Shown: positions 1 through 6,880 of the stretch, piece after piece | Layout: every line of letters begins with the position of its first letter | Position numbering within the stretch: the stretch's first letter is position 1 | Assembly (NCBI GenBank): GCA_903858195.1 | Contig: CAIOHW010000196.1 | Location: forward strand, 1-9,070 | Length of the DNA stretch: 9,070 nt | Reading direction: 5' to 3' | Source: Oligoflexia bacterium | GTDB lineage: Bacteria; Bdellovibrionota; UBA1018 | Made by a program: the position numbers and the translations under genes | Notes under the pieces: model-generated | Databases searched by the model: none | What the model saw: only the letters and a program-made list of their open reading frames with translations | Told to the model about the DNA's origin: nothing

Positions 1-32
1 CCCAGACGCCACTTAGGGCTGCAAAACCGGTG

Positions 33-461
33 CTAGCCCCGACCCGTGCTGCCAAAGCCACCCTGCGCCCGCGCGCTTTCGGAGAGCCCTGAGGCCTCTT
101 CGACTTCCGGAAGGGCAACCGGAATGATCAGGAGCTGCGCCATGCGCTCGCCTGCTTCCAGACGTTGGCCCTCGTGGGTGAGGTTTCGCATCACCACCTG
201 CACTTCGCCCCGGTAGCCTGAGTCGATAATGCCACCGGCCGTCTTGAGTCCGCGCGCGGCAAGCGAGGAGCGGTCTGCGATCATGCCCACAAAACCCTGC
301 GGAATTTCCATCGCAATCCCGGTGCGGATCTTCACACCCCTGCCGGGAGCGATCTCGACGGCATCGAGAGCTCGAAGATCCAAACCCGCGTCATCCGGAT
401 GGGCACGCGCCGGAAGAATCGCCGCTGGATCGAGCCTCTGCATCCGAAGTCGAGAGGCCAT
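33..461 (-). CDS. dut: dUTP diphosphatase (dUTPase), trimeric type
   Basis: Hydrolyses dUTP to dUMP and diphosphate in the cytoplasm. This keeps uracil out of DNA and supplies the dTMP precursor. The 142-residue product has the usual length and all five motifs of the homotrimeric family: DDAGLDLRA (23-31), DRSSLA (63-68), GGIIDSGYRGEV (76-87, with Asp80 and Tyr83 in the uridine pocket), GERMAQLLI (104-112) and the C-terminal P-loop-like RAQGGFGSTG (131-140). Motif 2 begins with Asp where many homologues have Pro. The reading frame stays open upstream to 581, but that stretch lies inside hisS and lacks family similarity. The start chosen is the ATG at 461, which overlaps the hisS stop as TGATG and has a weak GGGGTG ribosome site six bases upstream. 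An in-frame ATG at 443 is a less likely alternative. It is probably translated by coupling to hisS. The identification is firm. Confidence 0.95.
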   Translation of the reverse strand: MASRLRMQRLDPAAILPARAHPDDAGLDLRALDAVEIAPGRGVKIRTGIAMEIPQGFVGMIADRSSLAARGLKTAGGIIDSGYRGEVQVVMRNLTHEGQRLEAGERMAQLLIIPVALPEVEEASGLSESARAQGGFGSTGRG

Positions 462-1777
462 CAGCAGCACCCCGGCGTGCGCGAGACGGCCGTGCAGATG
501 AACCGGCACACTTCGGCTTCGGGCATGACTTTTTGTTCGCCCGTGGCGAGCTCTTTTACAATCACCTCGCCCTTGGCCCACTCAGCTTCACCGAAAAGCA
601 CCGCAAAGCGTGCTCCGTGCCGGGCCGCCACCTTGAGCTGGGGACCAAAACCCTCGACCGAGAGTGGCGTGATGACGCGAAGCCCACAACTCCTGAACTG
701 AGCCGCCACCTGCTCGGCAGCCCCCCTGAGTTCTGGCCGGGGGAGCGCCACCATCACATCCACCCCGGAGTCCAACTGGGGAAGGAGCCCATGGGTTTCG
801 AGGAAGTTTCGGAGCGTCACATCGCCCATCCCGAGCCCCACACCCGGGAGCTTGTCCTTGCCGAAAAGCCCGACCAGGTTGTCATAGCGCCCGCCTCCGA
901 ACATGGCGCGCGTGTTCTCGGGCGAGATGTCATACATCTCAAAGACCGTGCCCGTATAGTAGTCGAGTCCCCGAAGCACCTGCGGATCGAACACCACCTG
1001 AGGACTCTTCACACCGCTTTCTTCGAGCAAGTTAAAGAGCGAGCGAAGCTCCCGAGTCCCCTCGCATTCGTACTTCTTTTCAACCTCGGCAAACGACGCT
1101 TTAAAGAAGTCCTCCATCTCGGACTTCTGCGACTCGGTGACGCCCAGCTCCGAGAGCCATGCGGCGTATTTCTCCTCGCCGATCTTGGTTCGCGCATCGA
1201 TGGCCTTGGTGACTGGAAGGGCGCGTGCGGCGTCCATGCCCATCTTTCCAAAGAAATGGTCCATGAGCCTGCGGTTGTTGACCCGCACCGCAACAAACTT
1301 CTCGCCTCCAAAACCCTTCATGAGGGCAAGCGCCAGGGTCAGGATCTCGGCATCGGCAAGCAACGCCTCACCCCCGAGGACATCGACGTTGAGCTGCCAG
1401 TGTTCGCGAAGCCTGCCGCGCTGCGGACGCTCATAGCGCCAGAGGTTGGGAATCGAGTACCAGCGCACGGGGCGCGGGAGCTCATGGATCTTTCCCGCCA
1501 CCATGCGCGCCAGCGTCGGTGTCATCTCGGGACGTACGGCCATCTTGCGCTCGCCGCGGTCCATGAGCCAGTAGAGCTGCTGGTTGACGAGCTCTTCTCC
1601 CGATTTCGCGGCATAGAGCTCGAAGGGCTCGAGCATGGGGCCGTCGTAGGGCTCGTACCCAAACGACTCGACCACCCGGCGCATCTGGTCGAACATCCAA
1701 CGCTGGATGCGCATATCGGCCGGGTAAAAATCTCGCGTGCCCTTGTAGGGCTGGGTCGAAAGCTTGGTCTCGCTCAT
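461..1777 (-). CDS. hisS: Histidyl-tRNA synthetase (class II)
   Basis: Charges tRNA-His with histidine in the cytoplasm using ATP. The 438 residues follow the family order. An N-terminal catalytic core opens with the PYKGTRDFYP segment (10-19). Class II motif 2 is RYERPQRGRLREHWQLN (114-130). The two histidine-specific signatures are LRGLDYYTGTVFE (268-280, with the catalytic Arg269) and MFGGGRYDNL (292-301). A C-terminal anticodon-binding domain occupies about 338-427. Motif 3 reads GVGLGMGDVTL (312-322) rather than the common GFAxGxER, so the usual motif 3 Arg is absent. From memory, a GMGDVT form occurs in a branch of bacterial HisRS, so this is probably a subfamily trait and not damage. 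The ATG at 1777 gives a normal N-terminus, but no clear Shine-Dalgarno sequence precedes it. The gene is divergent from serB and its stop overlaps the dut start. Confidence 0.97.
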   Translation of the reverse strand: MSETKLSTQPYKGTRDFYPADMRIQRWMFDQMRRVVESFGYEPYDGPMLEPFELYAAKSGEELVNQQLYWLMDRGERKMAVRPEMTPTLARMVAGKIHELPRPVRWYSIPNLWRYERPQRGRLREHWQLNVDVLGGEALLADAEILTLALALMKGFGGEKFVAVRVNNRRLMDHFFGKMGMDAARALPVTKAIDARTKIGEEKYAAWLSELGVTESQKSEMEDFFKASFAEVEKKYECEGTRELRSLFNLLEESGVKSPQVVFDPQVLRGLDYYTGTVFEMYDISPENTRAMFGGGRYDNLVGLFGKDKLPGVGLGMGDVTLRNFLETHGLLPQLDSGVDVMVALPRPELRGAAEQVAAQFRSCGLRVITPLSVEGFGPQLKVAARHGARFAVLFGEAEWAKGEVIVKELATGEQKVMPEAEVCRFICTAVSRTPGCC

Positions 1778-1800
1778 GAGGCCGAAAATGGCACATTCGA

Positions 1801-1817
1801 GGGTGGACTGTCCACCC
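1801..1817. promoter_or_regulatory. 17-nt perfect palindrome in the hisS/serB divergent spacer
   Basis: GGGTGGA, three bases, then TCCACCC forms a perfect 7-bp inverted repeat centred on position 1809. It lies in the 61-bp region between the hisS and serB start codons and overlaps the candidate -35 element of serB. Its symmetry and placement suit a dimeric regulator operator. A hairpin in the hisS leader RNA is the alternative. It has no T-run on either strand, so it is not an intrinsic terminator. The regulator is unknown. Confidence 0.45.
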
Positions 1818-1838
1818 GCCCCATCCTAGAATTCGTCC
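1804..1838 (+). promoter_or_regulatory. Candidate sigma70-type promoter of serB, predicting a leaderless mRNA
   Basis: A -35-like TGGACT (1804-1809) is separated by exactly 17 bp from a -10-like TAGAAT (1827-1832). They match the consensus at 4 of 6 and 5 of 6 positions. Six bases separate the -10 hexamer from the serB ATG, so transcription would begin at or next to the start codon. No Shine-Dalgarno sequence precedes serB, which agrees with a leaderless transcript. This comes from pattern reading only. Confidence 0.42.
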
Positions 1839-3023
1839 ATGGTTCTGATCACTTGCTCGGGCAAGGATGCTCCCGGCATCACAGCAAGCCTAACGGGCGT
1901 GCTGGCGCTCCACGGCCTCGAAATCGTCGACATCGGTCAGGCCGTGCTGAACGGCTGGCTCTCGCTTTCGCTGCTCTTTGAGGCCAGCAATGATGACCGT
2001 GGCTCGGAATCGCTCGCGATCCGAGAGCTTGAAGAGCTGGCAGGCAGGCTTGGGCTCAAATTCGAGACCCGCACCTTCGATGGCCGCCAGCCCCCGGCTG
2101 CCCCCGCCTATCGCTACGCCGTCACCCTGATCTCCTCAAAAGTCACCGCGCGGGCCCTTCATGCCGTGACCGAGGTGCTTGCGCGCCACCGGGTCAACAT
2201 CAGCGAGATCGAGCGCCTGAGCGAATCCGAGTTCGGGTGCGTGGAGCTCCTGATCTCTTCGGGTTCCGAAATCGACCGCATGGCGCTCAAGCACGACCTG
2301 CTGGCTGCGGCACGCACCGAGGGCGTCGACCTCGCCCTGCAGTCCGAGGGCCTCTACCGAAGGGCCAAGCGACTGGTGGCCTTTGACATGGATTCGACTT
2401 TGATCCAAAGCGAGATCATCGATGAGTTTGCCCGCAAGCTCGGGCGCTACGACGAAGTTGCGGCCATCACTCGCGAAGCCATGCACGGAAGGCTCCCCTT
2501 TTCAGATGCCCTCTCCCGCCGCGTGGCCTGCCTCCGGGGGCTCACCCAGGCCCAGATTGACGAGGTCTTCAGCGAGACCCTCCTCACCCCGGGCGCCGAA
2601 GAGCTGATCCGCGTCCTTAAAAAGCTCGGCTACCGCATCGCACTCATCAGTGGCGGCTTCAGCTGCATTGCCGAGCGCCTGAAAGCCCGGCTCGGAATCG
2701 ACTACGCCTACGCCAATCGCCTCGTCATGAAGGACGGCAGAGCCACGGGCGAGGTCCTCCCCCCGGTGATCGATGCCCAGCGCAAGGCTGATCTGCTCGA
2801 GGTGATTGCCCAGCAGGAAGGAATCCACCTCGACCAGGTGATTGCCGTGGGAGACGGCGCCAACGACCTGCTCATGATTGAAAAGGCAGGCCTTGGAATC
2901 GCCTTCAACGCCAAGCCCGCCGTCAATGAGCGGGCTGACCTCGCACTGAGCCAGCAGAGCCTGCGCTCGATCCTGTACCTCCTCGGAATTTCCGGGCGCG
3001 ACGTGTCAGAAGTACTTGCCTAG
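1839..3023 (+). CDS. serB: Phosphoserine phosphatase with two N-terminal ACT domains
   Basis: Catalyses the last step of serine synthesis, phosphoserine to serine plus phosphate, in the cytoplasm. Of the 394 residues, two ACT domains fill about 1-80 and 92-170, and a HAD phosphatase domain fills about 178-385. The HAD motifs are all present: DMDSTL (183-188, nucleophile Asp183 and acid/base Asp185), SGG (271-273), Lys316 in the RKAD segment, and GDGAND (338-343, Mg2+ ligands). The tandem-ACT arrangement resembles mycobacterial SerB2, in which ACT domains bind amino acids and allow feedback control; such control here is inferred. The ACT fold begins within the first residues (VLITCSGKDAPGIT), which fixes the ATG at 1839 even though no ribosome site is visible. 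A palindrome and promoter lie just upstream. The next gene follows after 45 bp, so the two may share a transcript. Confidence 0.96.
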   Translation: MVLITCSGKDAPGITASLTGVLALHGLEIVDIGQAVLNGWLSLSLLFEASNDDRGSESLAIRELEELAGRLGLKFETRTFDGRQPPAAPAYRYAVTLISSKVTARALHAVTEVLARHRVNISEIERLSESEFGCVELLISSGSEIDRMALKHDLLAAARTEGVDLALQSEGLYRRAKRLVAFDMDSTLIQSEIIDEFARKLGRYDEVAAITREAMHGRLPFSDALSRRVACLRGLTQAQIDEVFSETLLTPGAEELIRVLKKLGYRIALISGGFSCIAERLKARLGIDYAYANRLVMKDGRATGEVLPPVIDAQRKADLLEVIAQQEGIHLDQVIAVGDGANDLLMIEKAGLGIAFNAKPAVNERADLALSQQSLRSILYLLGISGRDVSEVLA

Positions 3024-3068
3024 CCGCCTGCTTGCAGGTCAAATCTGCTGCTGAAAGGACACACAACC

Positions 3069-3773
3069 ATGTCTGATATCGCACTGTTTTCACAGCAGGG
3101 GCTGCTCATGGCGCTTCGCTGGATCCACTTCTTCTTCGGCATCGTCTGGATCGGCCACCTGTACTACTTCAATTTCACCCAGGGACCGTTCATGGCCGAG
3201 ACTGATCCTGCCACCAAGTCAGGAGTGACGCAGAAGCTCCTGCCTCGCGCCCTCTGGTGGTTCCGCTGGGGAGCAATGTTCACGTTCCTCTCGGGCTGGG
3301 CCTACCTGGCCATCCGCGGCCATGAGATGAAGGGCATCTTCTTCCAGACCTCCTACGGCATCACGATCCTGATGGGCGCAATCCTCGCTTCGCTCATGTG
3401 GGCCAATGTCTGGTTCATCATTTGGCCCAATCAACAGATCGTGATCGCAAACGCCGAAGCCGTGGCCAAGGGCTCGGCAGCCAACCCTGCAGCAGCAGGC
3501 GCCGCTGCACGGGCGCTCGTGGCCTCGCGCACGAACGTGCTGTTCTCGATGCCGATGCTGTTTTTCATGGGCACGGCTTCGCACCTCAACATCAGCGTGA
3601 GCGAGACCTCGAATGTGGCCGGTCTTTTCACCGTATTTAGTGTGATCGTGGCAGCAATCGAACTCAACGCCATCAAGGGCAAGACCGGACCCATGACGAC
3701 CGTCAAGGGCGTCATCCACATGGGAATGGTGCTCATGCTCGCGCTCTACGGGCTCCTTGAAGCGTTCCTGTAA
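3069..3773 (+). CDS. Stand-alone PuuD-like (urate oxidase N-terminal domain) membrane protein
   Basis: A 234-residue inner-membrane protein with about six hydrophobic segments (roughly 12-34, 62-82, 97-119, 155-172, 182-200 and 212-232). It matches by pattern the membrane domain of bacterial urate hydroxylase PuuD (Urate_ox_N family). The matching stretches are RWIHFFFGIVWIGHLYYFNF (17-36), ALWWFRWGAMFTFLSGWAYL (61-80), WANVWFIIWPNQQIV (111-125) and SRTNVLFSMPMLFFM (153-167). Histidines at 20, 30 and 172 sit in conserved-looking places. PuuD proteins carry a C-terminal cytochrome c domain with CxxCH; this one has none and ends after the last membrane segment. No purine-catabolism gene is adjacent, so urate oxidation is not supported and the role is open. 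An AAGGA ribosome site lies nine bases before the ATG. An Ala-rich loop (about 131-150) separates segments three and four. A strong terminator follows. Confidence 0.75.
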   Translation: MSDIALFSQQGLLMALRWIHFFFGIVWIGHLYYFNFTQGPFMAETDPATKSGVTQKLLPRALWWFRWGAMFTFLSGWAYLAIRGHEMKGIFFQTSYGITILMGAILASLMWANVWFIIWPNQQIVIANAEAVAKGSAANPAAAGAAARALVASRTNVLFSMPMLFFMGTASHLNISVSETSNVAGLFTVFSVIVAAIELNAIKGKTGPMTTVKGVIHMGMVLMLALYGLLEAFL

Positions 3774-3797
3774 CGAGCAGGATCCCAGATCCAAGTA

Positions 3798-3836
3798 AAA
3801 ACGCCCGGCAGAGGGAGCTCCTCCGCCGGGCGTTTT
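3798..3836. terminator. Strong bidirectional Rho-independent terminator
   Basis: A perfect 12-bp stem pairs AAAACGCCCGGC (3798-3809) with GCCGGGCGTTTT (3825-3836). The loop carries a further 4-bp stem (GAGG 3811-3814 with CCTC 3820-3823). A T4 run closes the plus-strand hairpin and a T5 run closes it on the minus strand. It lies between convergent genes, 24 bp after the PuuD-like stop and 19 bp after the SulP stop, so it can end transcription from both sides. Confidence 0.95.
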
Positions 3837-3855
3837 CAATTCAGCCTTCAAAAAC

Positions 3856-5334
3856 TCAGTGCCCGGCCTTGGCTCCCGCAAGGTCAATCCCCACGAGACT
3901 CACCTCAATGCCTCGCGAGTGGGCGTCTTCGACAAACCCTGCGATGGCCTCCTTGACGTCCTGATCCATGTACTCGCCCGTTACGTCGAGCACGACACGC
4001 GATCCATCGGGCAGGGCTTCGAATTCCGTGACCAGGAGCGGCTTCATCAAGAAGGTCGCATCACGCTTGAACTTGAGCTCGATCGCACCATCCGGGCGCG
4101 ACCGACGTTCCACCCCTCCACGGGCGTTTTGCCTGAGCACGAAGAACACGCCTACAACAATACCCACGAGCACACCCTTGAGCAGGTCGGTCATGAGTAC
4201 TGCTGCGATGGTGATACCAAACGGAAGGAACTGCGAGGGTCCAAGCCGCTTCTGTTCCACGAACAGCGCTGGCTTGCAGAGGTTCAAGCCCACCTGAATC
4301 AGCACTGCAGCCAGGCAGGCAAGCGGGATGCGATTCAGCCACTGCGCCAGAAAGACGACCGACAGCGCGAGCAGCACGCCGTGAAAGACGGCCGAAAGCC
4401 GCTCTCTTCCACCAGCCGAGACGTTGGCCCCGCTTCGCACGATGACCGAGGTCACGGGCAGTCCACCCAGGAGCCCCGAAAACGTGTTGGCTACCCCTTG
4501 GGCCACAAGCTCGCGATCCGGGGGCGTGCGCCGCCTCAGTGGATCGAGCCGGTCGACAGCCTGGCAAGAAAGCAGGCTCTCGATACTGGCCACGATGGCG
4601 ATGGTGATCCCCGCTACCCATACTGAGCTCGAGGAGAGCATGGACCAGTCGGGCCTCGGAAGAGCCGAGGCCAGATCCCCTAGTCCCCCCATCGGCACGC
4701 TCACAAACTGGGTGGCCAGAAGTCCCAATGCGGGGTGTCCCTCAAGCAGGGTTGCGAGCACCGCTCCCAGCACGACGACCACCAGTGCCGCCGGCAAAAA
4801 CTGGATGCGAGCCAGAGGTGTTTTCTTCCATCCGTAGAGCACGAAAATCGACAGCGCGGCAATCAGCGCTGCTCCCGGGTGAAAGTTTGCCGGAACCTCG
4901 GCAAGACCTCCCGAAACGCCCACGGCAACCGGAAGCTGCTTCAAGATGATCGTGATGCCGATCGATGCCAGCATCCCCTTGATGACCGACGAGGGCACAA
5001 GACTTGAAAAACGTCCGGTCCGAAGCACGCCAAGCCCAGCCTGAATCGCACCGGCAAGCACGACTGCCGTCAGAAAGGCCTCGATCGACCCGAGGCGCTC
5101 CACCTCCATGATCACGATCGAGGTGAGTCCTGCCGCAGGTCCGGTCACTGACAGGGGCGAGCGACTGATGAACGGCGCGATGATGCCCCCGGCAATTCCG
5201 GCCACCAGGCCCGATACAGGAGGCACCCCACAGGCAATCGCAATCCCGAGGCAAAGCGGCAAGGCAATGAGAAAGACCACCGTCCCCGCAACCAGATCCT
5301 GGCGCGGGTACGAGAACATCGACGAACGGTTCAT
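3856..5334 (-). CDS. SulP-family inorganic anion transporter
   Basis: A 492-residue inner-membrane transporter of the SulP/SLC26 family, which moves anions such as sulfate, bicarbonate or dicarboxylates. A long hydrophobic domain (about 12-400) carries family features: PLCLGIAIACGVPPVSGL (26-43), LSVTGPAAGLTSIV (61-74) at the putative anion site, PSSVIKGMLASIGI (114-127), and ASIESLLSCQAVDRL (249-263) with Glu252. A short STAS-like domain (about 415-485) follows. It contains LDVTGEYMDQDVKEAI (449-464) and lacks the Ser/Thr of classic anti-sigma antagonists. This version resembles SulP proteins often annotated as bicarbonate or sulfate transporters, but the substrate cannot be read from sequence and no carbonic anhydrase is adjacent. 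An AAGGGG ribosome site lies seven bases before the ATG and overlaps the mlaD stop region. The 12-bp spacing implies cotranscription with mlaE and mlaD. Confidence 0.9.
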   Translation of the reverse strand: MNRSSMFSYPRQDLVAGTVVFLIALPLCLGIAIACGVPPVSGLVAGIAGGIIAPFISRSPLSVTGPAAGLTSIVIMEVERLGSIEAFLTAVVLAGAIQAGLGVLRTGRFSSLVPSSVIKGMLASIGITIILKQLPVAVGVSGGLAEVPANFHPGAALIAALSIFVLYGWKKTPLARIQFLPAALVVVVLGAVLATLLEGHPALGLLATQFVSVPMGGLGDLASALPRPDWSMLSSSSVWVAGITIAIVASIESLLSCQAVDRLDPLRRRTPPDRELVAQGVANTFSGLLGGLPVTSVIVRSGANVSAGGRERLSAVFHGVLLALSVVFLAQWLNRIPLACLAAVLIQVGLNLCKPALFVEQKRLGPSQFLPFGITIAAVLMTDLLKGVLVGIVVGVFFVLRQNARGGVERRSRPDGAIELKFKRDATFLMKPLLVTEFEALPDGSRVVLDVTGEYMDQDVKEAIAGFVEDAHSRGIEVSLVGIDLAGAKAGH

Positions 5335-5346
5335 GAGAGGACCCCT

Positions 5347-6843
5347 TTAGAGGAAGGCAAAGAGCATTTTGATGTCGTTGTCGTCGAAGGCGACACCCGC
5401 ACCGATGAAATAAGGCACACTGCCGCCGACCGAGTTCAGAGTCTCGACCCCGCCCGACAGGTAGATCGAATCAAACGGCCTTGCCATCAGCCCAGCGCGA
5501 ACCTGGATGCCGGTGCCCTGACCGCGTGAATAGTAGTTGGTGAAGAACTGGTAGCGCTCTTCATGGCCCTGGGATCCGAGGTAGACGGCAGCAGCTGCCA
5601 CGCCATCCCCATACAGGGCTCCTACCGACAGATCGAGCCGCTTGAAGAGGACCTTCCCCAGCATCGCAGTGAACACAAGCGCAGTGGGTTCGAGGGTTGT
5701 TGTCTCGACCGTCGTCACAGTGCCGCCACTCACCGTGGTGGTGGTCATGTTGCGACGAAATCCACGAGGATCCACCCCGGCGCCGATCCGATAGTAGCGA
5801 TCTGCCGTGGGCCAGATGCTGACCAGAAAGTTTCCGCGCGTGCCGTTGTAGGTGGGCAGGCTCTGGGCTCCGACATCCACGACAAAGCGGATGCCGCCTA
5901 CGCGCGAGAGCAGGTTGTTTGCGTTCTTGAGGAGCTCCTTGATCTGCTCGGCGTAAAACGGGTCAGAAAGCAGCATCCCCACTGATCCCTCGCCGCGGTT
6001 GATGCGAATCGAGAGGTCGCGCATCTGCTCAATGGCGTCCTCGAGCTTGGCAAGCGTGCGCTGCGCGGTGGTCGTGAGATTGCCTTCGGGCGAGATCGTG
6101 CGCGAAGCGTTCTCGAGCGTCCGGTTGAGCTGCTGCATGGTATTGCGCAGGTCCTGGGGGTTGATCGACTCCTTCAGGCCCTTGGTGAGGTTCGTCATCT
6201 CGCTCACCAGCCCATTGACCTGATTGACGAGTTCCTGCACGTCCTGGCCGGACGAGCCGACCTGCACTTCCTGGGAGGGCTTCTTGCGATCTTCAGCGGC
6301 GGCAGACGGCACCAGCCAGTCCCAGAACCGCTGCAGGGGCGAAAGCCTGCCAACTCGGCTGCCTTCCGGTGCCTGTTCGTCCTCGAGCCGGTAGCCGCTC
6401 TGCTTGCCCGCGGGGGAAGCCGATTCGGGCTCGGTGCCGGCAGGAGCGCTCGCATCCTCGTCCAGCTGATCGAGCTTGGGGCCGGTGTAGCGCAGAGGCT
6501 TCAATTCCACGAACTTGTCGCCCAAGAACCCTTCACCGCGGATATAGGCGCGCGTCGCCTCGATGATTTCGACTTCAGCCGTGAGGCAGATTCCAAGCCT
6601 GACCTTGTTCTCGCGAAGCTGCACCGAGCGCAGGTAGCCGACATTCAGTCCGAGCGAGCGCACGGGCGACTTGGTCTTGAGGCCGGTTGCGTCCTCGACG
6701 TTGATGTAGACGAGCTGGCAGCCGCGCCACCAGTCGGGGCGGTCGTTCACCATCACAGTGGCCACACCGAGCAGCACGAGCGAAAGAATCGAAAAGATCC
6801 CTACCTTGAGTCGGACGGAACGGGGCGCTTGTCTGGGGTCCAT
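5347..6843 (-). CDS. mlaD: MlaD-like MCE protein with coiled coil and predicted C-terminal outer-membrane beta-barrel
   Basis: Periplasmic lipid-binding partner of the MlaE permease. Its 498 residues are far longer than the roughly 180 of E. coli MlaD. The order is: one N-terminal membrane anchor (12-32); an MCE domain (about 42-118) with GLKTKSPVRSLGLNVGYL (54-71) and GFLGDKFVELKP (105-116); an acidic, Pro/Ala-rich linker (about 120-195); a helical, probably coiled-coil region (about 198-313); and a beta-rich C-terminal part (about 317-498) with alternating hydrophobic and Gly/aromatic residues ending in Phe-Leu. The last part looks like an outer-membrane barrel, so one protein may span the envelope. 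A similar layout has been described for MlaD of diderm Firmicutes such as Veillonella. A Thr-rich stretch (367-383) may be a loop. AAAGGA lies 11 bases before the ATG, and the gene sits 37 bp after mlaE. The barrel assignment is inference from pattern. Confidence 0.85.
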   Translation of the reverse strand: MDPRQAPRSVRLKVGIFSILSLVLLGVATVMVNDRPDWWRGCQLVYINVEDATGLKTKSPVRSLGLNVGYLRSVQLRENKVRLGICLTAEVEIIEATRAYIRGEGFLGDKFVELKPLRYTGPKLDQLDEDASAPAGTEPESASPAGKQSGYRLEDEQAPEGSRVGRLSPLQRFWDWLVPSAAAEDRKKPSQEVQVGSSGQDVQELVNQVNGLVSEMTNLTKGLKESINPQDLRNTMQQLNRTLENASRTISPEGNLTTTAQRTLAKLEDAIEQMRDLSIRINRGEGSVGMLLSDPFYAEQIKELLKNANNLLSRVGGIRFVVDVGAQSLPTYNGTRGNFLVSIWPTADRYYRIGAGVDPRGFRRNMTTTTVSGGTVTTVETTTLEPTALVFTAMLGKVLFKRLDLSVGALYGDGVAAAAVYLGSQGHEERYQFFTNYYSRGQGTGIQVRAGLMARPFDSIYLSGGVETLNSVGGSVPYFIGAGVAFDDNDIKMLFAFL

Positions 6844-6880
6844 GGTTTTGGCGGTCCTTTCGGGTCTTTTTCAGGTCAGG

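Noticed and set aside
1..32. Short stretch after dut at the left edge
   Set aside because: Too short to call a gene, and no terminator hairpin is visible in it.
462..581. Upstream extension of dut by 40 codons
   Set aside because: The added residues are basic, unlike any dUTPase N-terminus, and lie inside the conserved hisS C-terminal domain in another frame.
533..1981. A 482-codon open frame on the plus strand opposite hisS
   Set aside because: Its product shows no family pattern, runs into serB in another frame, and lies antisense to a fully conserved hisS. It is a by-product of high-GC codon use.
3027..3038. CCTGCTTGCAGG inverted repeat between serB and the PuuD-like gene
   Set aside because: Five-base arms with a two-base gap cannot form a stable hairpin and no T-run follows, so it is not a terminator. 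No operator role can be argued.
3219..3887. A 222-codon minus-strand frame over the PuuD-like gene and terminator
   Set aside because: It crosses the terminator, reads as His/Arg-rich low-quality sequence and is antisense to a convincing membrane protein.
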